Shown here piece by piece: positions 31,313 through 45,932 of a DNA stretch of 64,000 nucleotides (position 1 is its first letter; the number at the start of each line of letters is the position of its first letter). A program made the translations under genes and the position numbers. The stretch is from an uncultured Nocardiaceae bacterium (GTDB lineage: Bacteria; Actinomycetota; Actinomycetes; Mycobacteriales; Mycobacteriaceae). The stretch covers positions 1-64,000 of the forward strand of contig CAKZIX010000123.1 in assembly GCA_936936565.1 (NCBI GenBank). The letters are read 5' to 3'. The notes beneath the pieces were generated by a model. The model was not told where the DNA came from. It searched no databases and was given only the letters and a program-made list of their open reading frames with translations.

Positions 31313-31575
31313 GACTCCACCTCTGCGGCGTCGAGCGCCGGGGCCTGTCCCGGCGCGTTGGCATCGAGGGTCCCCGGGCGCTTAACCGTGCACTGAACAG
31401 GGACTAAACGTGCAGGTAGTTGCCCTCTGATGCCAGGTCGGCGGGGCAACGCCGCTGGTCACCGCCACCGAGCGGGTAGTGATCGCCGCCGAGTCGAGTA
31501 GTCGAGCACGCATGCGCGGGATGTCCGGGCGGGCGCACCCTGAGTGTCGTTGGACCGCACAGCACAGGGAATCGC
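31313..31575. promoter_or_regulatory. Divergent intergenic region between LuxR regulator and hydrolase genes
   Basis: These 263 nt must hold promoters for the minus-strand injection-system operon and perhaps the plus-strand secreted-protein genes. I see a GCCGGGGCCTGTCCCGGC hairpin at about 31338-31355 and two CGTGCA words flanked by A-rich sequence at about 31387 and 31408. No consensus promoter stands out. Confidence 0.4.
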
Positions 31576-33690
31576 ATGAGTCTGGCCCGTTTGCGCACAC
31601 TGACCGCACCGTCGGCAGGGCTCGTCGCCGTTGTCGCGGTGATCGGAATCGGTTGTGCCACAGTAACTCACGCGACACCAACGACGACGCCTGCGGGCGG
31701 GCAGCCGGCACCGTCGCCGGCCGGCCCGCCCGCGGCGGCCACGCCGCCGCCGGCACCCACGCCACCGCCGCAACCGGCGCCCACGCCGCCGCCACAGCCA
31801 CCGCCCGCACCGCCCCCCGCATCGTCCGCGGCCCCGCCCGCACCCTCCACGCCGGTTACGACGCCGCCGATCGGCCGTACCCCCGCCGCCGGGGGTATCT
31901 CGGTGCCACCGAGTTCATCGGGATCGCCGTCGGCCTCCGGTTCGTCCACACCACCATCCGGATCGTCGACACCGGCCTCCGGATCCTCGACGCCGGCCTC
32001 CTCGACACCGGCCTCCGGTTCGTCGACCACCGGCAAGGCCGCCTGCGGAATTCCCGACGGGGCAACACCGTCACCCGCCGGCAAGTCCGGGACGGCCGAT
32101 CCGAACTGTGGCGCGCACACCTCGGGTGCGTCGAGCACCACGGCGCCGTCGACGACCGTTTCCACCGCGACCCCGCCGACGTCACCCGCGCCGCCGATCG
32201 TCACCGTGGTGCGCACCGCCAATCCGCAGCGCCCGGACCCACCCGCCGATTTCGTTGCCCCACAACGTGTCCTCCCGGACGACATCGCGCAGCCACCGCC
32301 GTGCGCGGTGGTGAACGGACCGATGGCAGAGGGCACCTTCACGGTGTCGTCGGGGTTCGGAGTGCGCGGCGGCGAACAGCACCGCGGCATCGACATGGCC
32401 GCCCCGACCGGCACCCCGATCTACGCTGCACTGGACGGGCGCGTCACCGCCGCCGGCTCGGCACAAGGCTTCGGCAACTGGATCGTCGTCGATTCCACCA
32501 CCGCGGACGGCGCGGTGTCCACGGTGTACGGCCACATGTACGACGACGGGGTGTTGGTGCGCCAGGGCGACGTGGTCAAGGCAGGCCAGCACATCGCCAA
32601 CGTCGGCAGCAACGGTCAATCGTCCGGTCCGCATTTGCATTTCGAGCTCTGGCAGGGCGGACGGCTGGCGGGCGGGCGAGCCGTGGACCCGCAACCCATG
32701 CTGCGCAAGTCCAAGCCCAGCGACAATTCCGTACTGGCGGTGGCCAATTCGATCGTCGACTGCGCGGTGAAGCCGGGCGGCAAAGGCCTGAAGACCGAGA
32801 AGATACCCGCCGAGTTCGTGCCCTGGCTACTGGAAGGCGCCAAGGTGTGCGCGGGCGTGACGGCGCCGTTGCTGGCGGCACAATTGAAGGCGGAGAACAA
32901 TTTCCGGCACGGACCGACGGCACCGGTGTCGTCCACCGGCGCGATGGGCCCGGCGCAGTTCATGCCGGGCACCTGGGCGCAGTGGCAGCTCGACGCCGAC
33001 CGCAACGGCACCGCTGACGTCAACAGCATCGCCGATGCCGTTGTGGCACAAGCACATTTCATGTGCAAGCTGTGGACCGACAGCGACGCCGGGGTACGAG
33101 GCGGCACCCTGAAGGGCGACCCGGTCGACCTCGCGCTCGCCGGATACAACGCCGGCTTCGGCGCCGTGCAGCAAGCCGGCGGGATGCCGTCCGGCGGTGA
33201 CTACACCACCCAGACGCAGCCCTACGTCAAGAAGATCCGGACCTTCGAACGCGAACTGGCGCTGCAGGACTGGACCGGCACGCCGGATACGCCAGGACAG
33301 CCGCAACTGCCGCACAACGACGACAAGACCCTTGCGGCCGCCCGCCACTACCTGGACACCGAATACGTGTGGGGCGGCGGAAACACCAAGGGCCCCACCC
33401 GGGGTGGCTTCGACGGACCCGGACTGTCCAGCTACGTGCTGTACACCGCCACCGACGGAAAGGTCACTCTGCCACGGACCGCGCAGAAGCAGTGGTCGGT
33501 AGGCAGCGAGGTCCCCGTCCACCAACTGCGCCCAGGGGACCTGGTGTTCTCGGACTGGGACGAATTCGGCAAGCCACGCAAGGTAGCGGTCGCGATCGGC
33601 GGCGGGCGCGTGGTACACGCTTCGGCCGCTGGGGCGAAGGTCGTCGAAGACGCGGTCGCGGCGGACGCGAAAGGCAGGCGAGTCGCATGA
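31576..33690 (+). CDS. Secreted M23 peptidase / lytic transglycosylase / degenerate NlpC-P60 protein
   Basis: A 704-residue secreted protein. A signal peptide (about 1-33) precedes a Pro/Ser/Thr-rich spacer to about 230. The M23/LytM domain has its zinc ligands H-R-G-I-D (about 268) and HLHFEL (about 353). A transglycosylase SLT domain follows with the Glu in KAENNF (about 438) and STGAMGPAQFMP. The C-terminal NlpC/P60-like domain keeps GGFD and the VVHAS histidine region, but the catalytic Cys of FDCSGL is replaced: the sequence reads FDGPGL. It could cleave both glycan and peptide for passage of large complexes through the wall. Similar three-domain proteins occur in actinobacterial conjugation modules. 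A GGGA site precedes the ATG. Confidence 0.88.
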   Translation: MSLARLRTLTAPSAGLVAVVAVIGIGCATVTHATPTTTPAGGQPAPSPAGPPAAATPPPAPTPPPQPAPTPPPQPPPAPPPASSAAPPAPSTPVTTPPIGRTPAAGGISVPPSSSGSPSASGSSTPPSGSSTPASGSSTPASSTPASGSSTTGKAACGIPDGATPSPAGKSGTADPNCGAHTSGASSTTAPSTTVSTATPPTSPAPPIVTVVRTANPQRPDPPADFVAPQRVLPDDIAQPPPCAVVNGPMAEGTFTVSSGFGVRGGEQHRGIDMAAPTGTPIYAALDGRVTAAGSAQGFGNWIVVDSTTADGAVSTVYGHMYDDGVLVRQGDVVKAGQHIANVGSNGQSSGPHLHFELWQGGRLAGGRAVDPQPMLRKSKPSDNSVLAVANSIVDCAVKPGGKGLKTEKIPAEFVPWLLEGAKVCAGVTAPLLAAQLKAENNFRHGPTAPVSSTGAMGPAQFMPGTWAQWQLDADRNGTADVNSIADAVVAQAHFMCKLWTDSDAGVRGGTLKGDPVDLALAGYNAGFGAVQQAGGMPSGGDYTTQTQPYVKKIRTFERELALQDWTGTPDTPGQPQLPHNDDKTLAAARHYLDTEYVWGGGNTKGPTRGGFDGPGLSSYVLYTATDGKVTLPRTAQKQWSVGSEVPVHQLRPGDLVFSDWDEFGKPRKVAVAIGGGRVVHASAAGAKVVEDAVAADAKGRRVA

Positions 33691-34181
33691 CCCGACAACT
33701 GTTCGGCTGGCTGCTGGCGGCGCTGCTGCTCGGCGGATGCGCCGCCACCGTGCCCGGGCTGGCGGTACCCGCACCGCTGCGCGGCGCCGACTCCGCCGAC
33801 CCGGTGGATGTCATCCACGACGCGCTGACCACGATGTTCGGCTGGCGCCCGACGACCGACGGCTCCCCCGCAGACGCCTACACGCGGGCGCGCCCCTACC
33901 TCACCGAGCAACTGGCCGCGCGCGCCGGGCAGGACACCGGCGAAGGCAGCCAGTCGCAGTGGGAGCAGTGGCGCGATCGCGGCGCCACCATCACGGTGAC
34001 GGTCGAAGTCACCACCGAAGAACACCCGCCGGATCAGGATGCGCGCATGGACCGGGTCGTCCTGATCACGCAGACGATCGCCTATCCCGGCGGCGGCGAC
34101 AGCGAGACAATCGACATGACGGTGTGGACGACAGTGGTGAGAACCGAAGCAGGATGGCGCATCAATGCCATGCAATTTTGA
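33687..34181 (+). CDS. Lipoprotein of a tandem paralogous pair (first copy)
   Basis: A 164-residue lipoprotein. The signal peptide ends in a lipobox, LLGGC. The mature part is a small alpha+beta domain reminiscent of NTF2/Mce-associated proteins, with SQWEQWRDRGA, MDRVVLITQT and a final TEAGWRINAMQF. It overlaps the hydrolase stop as ATGA. The next gene is a clear paralogue. Function unknown; the fold and context suggest an envelope scaffold for the hydrolase. Confidence 0.82.
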   Translation: MTRQLFGWLLAALLLGGCAATVPGLAVPAPLRGADSADPVDVIHDALTTMFGWRPTTDGSPADAYTRARPYLTEQLAARAGQDTGEGSQSQWEQWRDRGATITVTVEVTTEEHPPDQDARMDRVVLITQTIAYPGGGDSETIDMTVWTTVVRTEAGWRINAMQF

Positions 34182-34194
34182 GCGGAGGATCCGC

Positions 34195-34677
34195 GTGCGA
34201 CGCCTGATTGCGGTGATCGTGGTGACGGTGGCGGTGTTGGCCGGCTGCGGCGCGGACGAGCACGGCGACGACCACACACCGGCGGACAAGGAAGCACTGG
34301 CCACCATCGAGTCCGGCCTGGAGACGATGTTCAGCTGGCAGCCCGGGGTGGATCGCGATCGCCGCGACGCCTATGTGCGGGCCGAGCCGTGGCTCACCGA
34401 CGGGCTGGCCGCACAGTCGGGACAGACCACCGAACGCGGCCCGGGCATGCAGTGGGACCAGTGGGCGCGCGAGCGGGCCACCGTGACGGCCGCGGTGGTG
34501 GTGCTCGGCACCGAACACGGCCCCGATCAGCCCGACCGCATCGACCGGGTCGTGCTGATCACACAGAACGTGACGGACCCGGGTGGGAAGGTCACCGAGT
34601 CGATCGACCTGAACGCCCGGGTGTTCGTCGTGCGCACCGGTGCCGGGTGGCGGATCGAGCAGATCACCTTCGAGTAG
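34195..34677 (+). CDS. Lipoprotein of a tandem paralogous pair (second copy)
   Basis: A 160-residue lipoprotein starting at GTG 34195 with GGAGG 6 nt upstream. The lipobox is VLAGC. It shares with its upstream neighbour the pattern TMFxW, A-Y-x-R-A, QWDQWARERATVT, IDRVVLITQNV and a GWRIEQITF end. The pair arose by tandem duplication. No function can be assigned. Confidence 0.82.
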   Translation: MRRLIAVIVVTVAVLAGCGADEHGDDHTPADKEALATIESGLETMFSWQPGVDRDRRDAYVRAEPWLTDGLAAQSGQTTERGPGMQWDQWARERATVTAAVVVLGTEHGPDQPDRIDRVVLITQNVTDPGGKVTESIDLNARVFVVRTGAGWRIEQITFE

Positions 34678-34713
34678 CGCGTCGCTGTCGGTGCCCGTCG
34701 CTACGGTGGAGGC

Positions 34714-35508
34714 ATGCGACTCGGACTGGACTACGCCGCCGCGCGGCCGGGCGGGGCCGCGATCCGGGCGGCGGGTTACGACTTCGTGGTGCGCTATCTG
34801 TCGGACGGCGGGCCCTCGCTGCCGGGTAAGCTGCTCACCCCGGCAGAGGCGAACGACCTTCGTGCGCACGGGGTTTCGATCGTCTCCAACTGGGAAACCT
34901 GGGCCGACCGGATGCTCGACGGCTACGACGCGGGCGCGCACGACGCCCGCCTCGCCCTGGCCCAGGTACTGCGCTGCGGCGGCCGCCGCGACCGGCCGAT
35001 CTACTTCTCGGTGGATTTCGACGCCACCCCGCAACAGCAGGTGCCCATCGATGCCTACCTGCGGGGCGCGGCGACGGTGCTGGGGCCGGAGTATGTCGGC
35101 GTCTACGGCGGGTACTGGCCGCTGAGCCGGGCGCTGGACCACGGCACCGCACGGTGGGCCTGGCAGACCGAGGCCTGGTCGGGCACCAACCGCGAGCCGC
35201 GCCGCAACCTGCACCAGCGGATTCGGCAGGTCGTCGTCGGCGGGGTCAGCTGCGACGTGAACGAAGCTCTCACCACGGATTTCGGCCAATGGGACTGGGT
35301 CGAGAAGGAGGAAGACGACATGACCCCCGAACAGGAGGCCGTGCTGCGCGACATTCAGGTCCAGCTGCGCGGGCCGGGTCTGGACGGCTGGCCGCAGCTG
35401 GGTAACCGCACGCTCGTCGACGGTGTGGCCGCGGCGCTCGCGCGTATCACCGAACTCGAGGCCGAAGTGGAGCGGTTGTCCAAGCCGTGGTGGCAGCGAG
35501 TCTTGTAG
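34714..35508 (+). CDS. DUF1906 glycoside-hydrolase-like protein (lysin-like)
   Basis: A 264-residue protein whose first 200 residues match DUF1906 (Rv2525c-like TIM barrel): MRLGLDYAAARPGGAAIRAAG, FVVRYLSDGG, YFSVDFDAT, and the ending CDVNEALTTDFGQWD. The last 60 residues (MTPEQEAVLRDIQVQLRGPG and a terminal coiled segment) resemble the C-terminal module of actinophage lysins. No signal peptide is visible, so it is either phage-derived or released by lysis. It may be a remnant of an earlier phage or a helper of the nearby wall-directed genes. Confidence 0.82.
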   Translation: MRLGLDYAAARPGGAAIRAAGYDFVVRYLSDGGPSLPGKLLTPAEANDLRAHGVSIVSNWETWADRMLDGYDAGAHDARLALAQVLRCGGRRDRPIYFSVDFDATPQQQVPIDAYLRGAATVLGPEYVGVYGGYWPLSRALDHGTARWAWQTEAWSGTNREPRRNLHQRIRQVVVGGVSCDVNEALTTDFGQWDWVEKEEDDMTPEQEAVLRDIQVQLRGPGLDGWPQLGNRTLVDGVAAALARITELEAEVERLSKPWWQRVL

Positions 35509-35519
35509 CCTCGCCAAAC

Positions 35520-37049
35520 GTGGACACCTCCATCGTCTCCGTCACCGTCTATCCGCAGCAGGCGCGCGTCACCCGCCGCGGTTCGGTCGACCTCGCCCCC
35601 GGCCCGCACCGGATCGAGATCGGCGGATTACCTCTTGGCCTGCACCATGATTCGGTTCGGGTCAGCGGGCGCGGGCCGGCCACGGTGCGCGGTGTCGACG
35701 TGACCGCGCAGGTCAATCCACGCTCGCCGGACGCCCGGGTCACCGAGCTCGAACAACGCCGCGACACGGCTCGCAACCGGGTCGCCGAACTCGACGACGC
35801 CCGCTCCCTCACCGAACTGCGCAAACAGACGGTGCTGCGGTCGGGGTCGTCGTACGCCCGCTGGTTCGGCCGTACCGAACCGTCCACCACGCAGCTCGCC
35901 GAGGTCAACGACGCACTGGCACAACAGATGTCGTCGGTGCTGGCCGATCGGCGCGCTGCCGTCACTGCGCACGAGCACGCCGTGGACGAACTGGCGGCGC
36001 TCGAGCGCGAGCTCGCGGCGCTGCGCGAGCAGCGCGCCCCCGACCGCACCGCCGTGCTCGTCGATGTCGAATCCAGCGGCGGCAGTTGCGAATTCGAGCT
36101 CTCGTACGTGGTCCGCGCGGCGGGCTGGACGTCGCACTACGACATCCGCCTGGTGGACACCGAGCTCACGCTCACCTGGTTCGGGCAGGTTACGCAGACC
36201 TCCGGCGAGGACTGGCCGGACTGCGAGCTGCAGCTGTCCACCGCTCGCCCGGCGGTCAGCGCCCAGGTACCGGAACTGGACCCGTGGTACCTCGATCGCC
36301 GGCGGCCGCCCATCGCGCCGATGGCGCGCACGTTGGGCGCCGCGCCGCCGCCCGGCGCCCCGGCCCCCGCCGCAATGGACTTCGCGGAGCGAGCACCGAT
36401 GCCGGTGGCCAAGGCGGCCGTCGAACACGGCGTCACCGCCACCACGTACACCCCCGAGCGCACCGTCGCGGTGCCCGCGGACGGCAGTGCGCACAGCACC
36501 ACCATCGCGGTCACCGAACTGACGGCCGCGCTGGACTACGTCACCGTGCCCGTGCGTGGCGCCGAAGCGTATCTGCGTGCCAGCGCGGCGAACTCGTCGG
36601 AATACACCTACCTGCCCGGCAAGGCCGCCGTCTTCCACGGCGCCGAGTTCGTCGGCACCACCCGCCTCGAGCTCTGGGCGCCGGGCGAAGAGCTGGAGCT
36701 CAACATGGGCGTCGACGACCGCATCCGGGTGGAACGTGAGCTGATCCGGCGCACCGCCGGCCGCGCCCTGCTCGGCGGCACCCGCAAACGCGAAGCGGCA
36801 TACCGGATCACGGTCGGCAACTACGCACCGCGGCAAGCGACGGTCACGGTGCTGGACCAGATTCCGGTGTCACGTGACGACGCGATCGCCGTCAAGGACG
36901 TTGTGTGTAAACCGGAGCCGCGCTCGCGCACCGATCTCGGCGAACTCGAGTGGCAACTCGACCTGGCACCGGAACGCAGCGCCACGATCGACGTGTCGTT
37001 CCGGGTGGACGTCGCCAAGGGCGTCGAGATCGCCGGCTGGCGCGACTGA
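35520..37049 (+). CDS. MuiA-like DUF4139 protein
   Basis: A protein of about 509 residues of the mucoidy-inhibitor A family. The N-terminal DUF4140 has SIVSVTVYPQQARVTRRG; a coiled coil follows (about 70-175); the C-terminal DUF4139 has SYVVRAAGWTSHYDIRLVD and a final strand ATIDVSFRVDV. The function of the family is unknown. The start is uncertain: GTG 35520 gives the family-like N-terminus, while GTG 35487 adds 11 residues and overlaps the previous gene. Neither has a good ribosome-binding site. Confidence 0.82.
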   Translation: MDTSIVSVTVYPQQARVTRRGSVDLAPGPHRIEIGGLPLGLHHDSVRVSGRGPATVRGVDVTAQVNPRSPDARVTELEQRRDTARNRVAELDDARSLTELRKQTVLRSGSSYARWFGRTEPSTTQLAEVNDALAQQMSSVLADRRAAVTAHEHAVDELAALERELAALREQRAPDRTAVLVDVESSGGSCEFELSYVVRAAGWTSHYDIRLVDTELTLTWFGQVTQTSGEDWPDCELQLSTARPAVSAQVPELDPWYLDRRRPPIAPMARTLGAAPPPGAPAPAAMDFAERAPMPVAKAAVEHGVTATTYTPERTVAVPADGSAHSTTIAVTELTAALDYVTVPVRGAEAYLRASAANSSEYTYLPGKAAVFHGAEFVGTTRLELWAPGEELELNMGVDDRIRVERELIRRTAGRALLGGTRKREAAYRITVGNYAPRQATVTVLDQIPVSRDDAIAVKDVVCKPEPRSRTDLGELEWQLDLAPERSATIDVSFRVDVAKGVEIAGWRD

Positions 37050-37150
37050 CCCCAGACAATTCGGGGCGCGTCCGGGCGATCCGAACGGGCACCGCGCGGG
37101 TACCCGAAGGTGTTCGGCCGAGTGGCGGCCTGCTGAGTGGGAGGTCTGTG

Positions 37151-38035
37151 GTGCGATTGGTGTGTGCGTTGCTCCTGATGGTCGGCTTACTGCCTGCGCT
37201 GGCGGCTCCCGCCGCGGCCGACGATTCGATCGTCGAGGTGTACTCGCCGTCGATGAACACCACGGTGGTCAACCACGTGATCCGCGCGGCCGGCGGTCCG
37301 GCGCCCACGCTGTACCTGCTCACCGGCGCCGGCGGCGGCGAGGACGGCATCTCCTGGTGGCGTGACACGGATGTGCGAAAGTTCTTCGCCGACAAGCACG
37401 TCAACGTGGTGATGCCCGAGGGCGGCGCGTTCTCGATGTACACCGATTGGGTGTCCGACGACCCGATCGCCGGCCGCAACAAGTGGCAGACCTACCTCAC
37501 CGAGGAACTGCCCAGGGCCATCGATTCCCGGCTCGGCACCACCGGCGTGAACGCGATCGCCGGTGTCTCGATGGCCGCCGGTCCCGTCCTGGACCTGACC
37601 ATTCAGGCACCGCACCGCTACCGCGCGGTGGCGGCGTACAGCGGCTGCCCACGCACATCCGATCCCGCCGCCGTCGCCATGGTGAGCGCGCTGGTGCTGC
37701 GCGGTGGCGGCAACCCGCTCAACATGTGGGGGCCGCCGGGCGGGCCGCTGTGGGCCGCGCACGACCCGTACGTCAACGCGCACCGGCTGGCCGGCAAGGC
37801 GATCTACCTGTCCGCCGCGTCGGGCGTGCCGGGCGCCATCGACCGCAACGGGCTGCCCGGCCCGATCGTCGAATCGATCGCCAACGCCTGCACGGCCGGC
37901 TTCGCTGCTCGCCTGGCCCAGGTGGGTGTGCCCGCGGTGCACGTGGTGCGCCAGCAGGGCTCGCACACCTGGGGTCTGTTCGAGACCGATCTGCACGAAT
38001 CGTGGCCGCTGTTGGCGCGGGCGATCGGCGCCTGA
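37151..38035 (+). CDS. Secreted alpha/beta-hydrolase esterase, mycolyltransferase-like
   Basis: A 294-residue secreted esterase of the antigen-85/trehalose mycolyltransferase superfamily. The signal peptide ends at APAAA. The nucleophile elbow is IAGVSMAAG (Ser at about 139), and the terminal His lies in GSHTWGLFETDL. In mycolic-acid bacteria such enzymes transfer mycolate to trehalose or arabinogalactan; the exact acceptor is unknown. GGGAGG lies 6 nt before GTG 37151 (GTG 37148 is also possible). It ends at a strong bidirectional terminator. Confidence 0.85.
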   Translation: MRLVCALLLMVGLLPALAAPAAADDSIVEVYSPSMNTTVVNHVIRAAGGPAPTLYLLTGAGGGEDGISWWRDTDVRKFFADKHVNVVMPEGGAFSMYTDWVSDDPIAGRNKWQTYLTEELPRAIDSRLGTTGVNAIAGVSMAAGPVLDLTIQAPHRYRAVAAYSGCPRTSDPAAVAMVSALVLRGGGNPLNMWGPPGGPLWAAHDPYVNAHRLAGKAIYLSAASGVPGAIDRNGLPGPIVESIANACTAGFAARLAQVGVPAVHVVRQQGSHTWGLFETDLHESWPLLARAIGA

Positions 38036-38065
38036 CGCGCATCGCCGATCCGCCGCGAACAGTGA

Positions 38066-38096
38066 AACGCTGTGCCCGGAATCCGGGCACAGCGTT
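38066..38096. terminator. Perfect 14-bp hairpin between convergent esterase and ftsK
   Basis: AACGCTGTGCCCGG (38066-38079) pairs perfectly with CCGGGCACAGCGTT (38083-38096) across a 3-nt loop. It lies between two convergent genes, so it should work in both directions. Confidence 0.88.
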
Positions 38097-38103
38097 ACCG
38101 GAT

Positions 38104-40647
<2,544 letters not shown>

Positions 40648-40667
40648 GACCGCCAGCCTAGTCGCTT

Positions 40668-40684
40668 TGGTCCCATGGGGACCA
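40668..40684. promoter_or_regulatory. Short palindrome upstream of ftsK
   Basis: TGGTCCC and GGGACCA (40668-40674 and 40678-40684) flank ATG as a 3-nt loop, 20 nt before the ftsK start and downstream of the oxidoreductase. It may be a weak terminator for the oxidoreductase gene or an operator. Confidence 0.4.
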
Positions 40685-40709
40685 TTCGCAACACGAGCCC
40701 CACCGGGCG

Positions 40710-41789
40710 TCAGACCGCCGACTTGCCCGCCCGGGCCGACGCGAACGCGCTGCGAGTGCCCAGTTCCTTCATCGACACCGCGATCTGTCCGCCCAGGTAG
40801 ACCGATCGCAACGAGTCGTCGGCGTGGGTGAATTGCGAGACGGCATCGTGGCGACCGAGCGAGACGGCACGATTCCAGTACGGAAATGAGTGCGCCTTGG
40901 GCTTGCGACCCTTGCGCAACCGGACGAAGTTGTCGGCACCGTGGATTGCCTGCGGCAGCGCGGTATAGCACGCGAACCGGGCACCCGGAACCGCAGCGCA
41001 GTCGCCGACGGCGAAGATCCGCTCGTCGCTGATGCTGCGCAGGAACTCGTCCACAAGCACCCGTCCGTGCGCATCCACCCGCAGTCCGCTGCGCGCCGCC
41101 AGATCCGGAACCCCGGATACGACGCCCCACAGCGTCAGGTCGGTCGGCCATTCCGCGCCGGAACGACCGCGCACCACACCGGCGAAGTCCCCGGCGTCCT
41201 CGGCGACCTCGACGACCTCGTCGTCGATGATCTCGACACCGAGCCGTTCGAGTCCGGCCCGGACCCGCTTGGCGCCACCAACCGAGAACCCGCCGGCCAC
41301 GGCCGCACCGATCAGTCGCACCCGTAGTTGCGGTCTCGCTTCGGCGATCTCCGACGCCGTCTCGATTCCGGTGGCCCCGCCGCCGATCACGGTCACCACA
41401 CCCCCGCCGGGCATCGCATCCAGCGCCGCGCGCGCGAGCTGGGCGCCCTCCCAGGTGCCGACCGGCACCGTGCCGCGCATCGGCTGGACGGTGCTGCCCA
41501 CCGCCAGAAAAGCATGGTCGAAATCGATGCGTCCGCCGTCGGTCAGCACGACGGTGCCGTCCCCGATCTTGTCGACGGTGCCGACCCGGGTCCGGATGCC
41601 CTCGCGCAGCATCTCCGACAACGGCGTCGCGGCCGCCCGCGAGCCCGCGATCTGCTGGTGCAGACGCACTCGCTCCACGAAATCCGGCCGCGGATTGATC
41701 ACCGTGACCTGGGCGTCACGGAGTTTTCGCGCCACCCGGTTGGCCACCATGGTGCCCGCGTAGCCGCTGCCCACCACTACCACCTGCAT
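40710..41789 (-). CDS. NAD(P)H/FAD-dependent oxidoreductase (Ndh/AIF-like)
   Basis: A 359-residue pyridine nucleotide-disulfide oxidoreductase family flavoprotein. The first Rossmann motif is VVVVGSGYAGTMVANR at the N-terminus, the second VVTVIGGGATGIE at about 150, and the FAD motif RIFAVGDCAAV near 270. It resembles small NADH dehydrogenase-like proteins that reduce quinone or an unknown acceptor at the membrane. No transmembrane helix is seen. AGGAGG precedes the ATG at 41789. Confidence 0.88.
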   Translation of the reverse strand: MQVVVVGSGYAGTMVANRVARKLRDAQVTVINPRPDFVERVRLHQQIAGSRAAATPLSEMLREGIRTRVGTVDKIGDGTVVLTDGGRIDFDHAFLAVGSTVQPMRGTVPVGTWEGAQLARAALDAMPGGGVVTVIGGGATGIETASEIAEARPQLRVRLIGAAVAGGFSVGGAKRVRAGLERLGVEIIDDEVVEVAEDAGDFAGVVRGRSGAEWPTDLTLWGVVSGVPDLAARSGLRVDAHGRVLVDEFLRSISDERIFAVGDCAAVPGARFACYTALPQAIHGADNFVRLRKGRKPKAHSFPYWNRAVSLGRHDAVSQFTHADDSLRSVYLGGQIAVSMKELGTRSAFASARAGKSAV

Positions 41790-41832
41790 TGCGTTCGCCT
41801 CCTGTATGGATTCAACTGAACGCACAGAAGAC

Positions 41833-41849
41833 GCCGGTTTCGAACCGGC
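41833..41849 (-). terminator. Terminator of the TIGR03085-type gene
   Basis: GCCGGTT (41833-41839) and AACCGGC (41843-41849) form a 7-bp stem with loop TCG, about 80 nt downstream of the gene that ends at 41928 on the minus strand. The position suits a terminator before the oxidoreductase promoter. Confidence 0.5.
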
Positions 41850-41927
41850 TGTGACGGGCAGATGCTGTGACCGATGCCATCGCCCCGGTGCGTCACACCG
41901 AGGTCGGCTGCGGCGTCGCGGGGCGGA

Positions 41928-42548
41928 TCAGATGCCGCGGCCGTCGAGGCGCAGCACGGCGGCGACGTCGGCCGGCGCGCCCGTGGCCTCGACGCGCACC
42001 TCGTTGCGGCCGAATGCGTGCAGCAACAGCTCCGACGGCTTGCCGGTGAGCACCACCTCGCGCTCCCCCGAACCGGCCTGCAACCGCCGGTCGCCGTCGG
42101 TGAGCACCACCCGCACCGGCGCCTTGCGGTAGGCCACCCGCACCATCCGGTGCAGCGCACTCCACAGCTGCTGCTCGTCCGATTCCGCCAAATCCCTTGG
42201 TGTCCAGCGCAACTCGGCGCGCCGCACGTCCTCGTGATGAACGAACATCTCGGTGAGGTTGACGATCGCGTCCAGCGGACGCAACGGTGACCACCACGGT
42301 GGCCCGGTGCGCACCTCCTCGAGCAGCTGCACGTACGGGCGCTGGGCGGCCTGCCGCTGCACGCCGTCCAGATACCCGGCTAGGAACGGCAGCACGATCC
42401 CGGCCGACGCATCCAGCCGGCGCTCCCGAATCACCAAGTGCGCGGCCAAATCTCGGGTGGTCCACGGACTGCACAGGGTGGGCGCGTCAGGTCCGACGGC
42501 CTGCATGGTGCCGACCAAAGCCAGGCGCTCGCGGCGCGCCAGTGTCAT
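41928..42548 (-). CDS. TIGR03085/DinB-like mycothiol-dependent-type metal-binding protein
   Basis: A 206-residue four-helix-bundle protein. MTLARRERLALVGTMQAVGPDAP in outline, CSPWTTRDLAAHLVIRERR, and MFVHHEDVRRAEL match the actinobacterial TIGR03085 branch related to mycothiol-dependent maleylpyruvate isomerase. The His residues at about 37 and 105-106 would bind the metal. The substrate is unknown. The ATG has little leader and no strong ribosome-binding site. Confidence 0.82.
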   Translation of the reverse strand: MTLARRERLALVGTMQAVGPDAPTLCSPWTTRDLAAHLVIRERRLDASAGIVLPFLAGYLDGVQRQAAQRPYVQLLEEVRTGPPWWSPLRPLDAIVNLTEMFVHHEDVRRAELRWTPRDLAESDEQQLWSALHRMVRVAYRKAPVRVVLTDGDRRLQAGSGEREVVLTGKPSELLLHAFGRNEVRVEATGAPADVAAVLRLDGRGI

Positions 42549-42598
42549 GTGCAGTAGCCTAACGCGCGCCCGGGCCGGTGTGCGCTGCCCGATACTGC

Positions 42599-45862
<3,264 letters not shown>

Positions 45863-45873
45863 CCGCAGGCAAG

Positions 45874-45907
45874 ACATCCCGTCCACCGCGGACGGTGGAC
45901 GGGATGT
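45874..45907. terminator. 15-bp hairpin terminator between HicB-like and DUF4189 genes
   Basis: ACATCCCGTCCACCG (45874-45888) pairs perfectly with CGGTGGACGGGATGT (45893-45907) over loop CGGA. It lies between convergent genes and can serve both. Confidence 0.9.
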
Positions 45908-45932
45908 GTTGGCAGACAACCTCTTCGGATGA

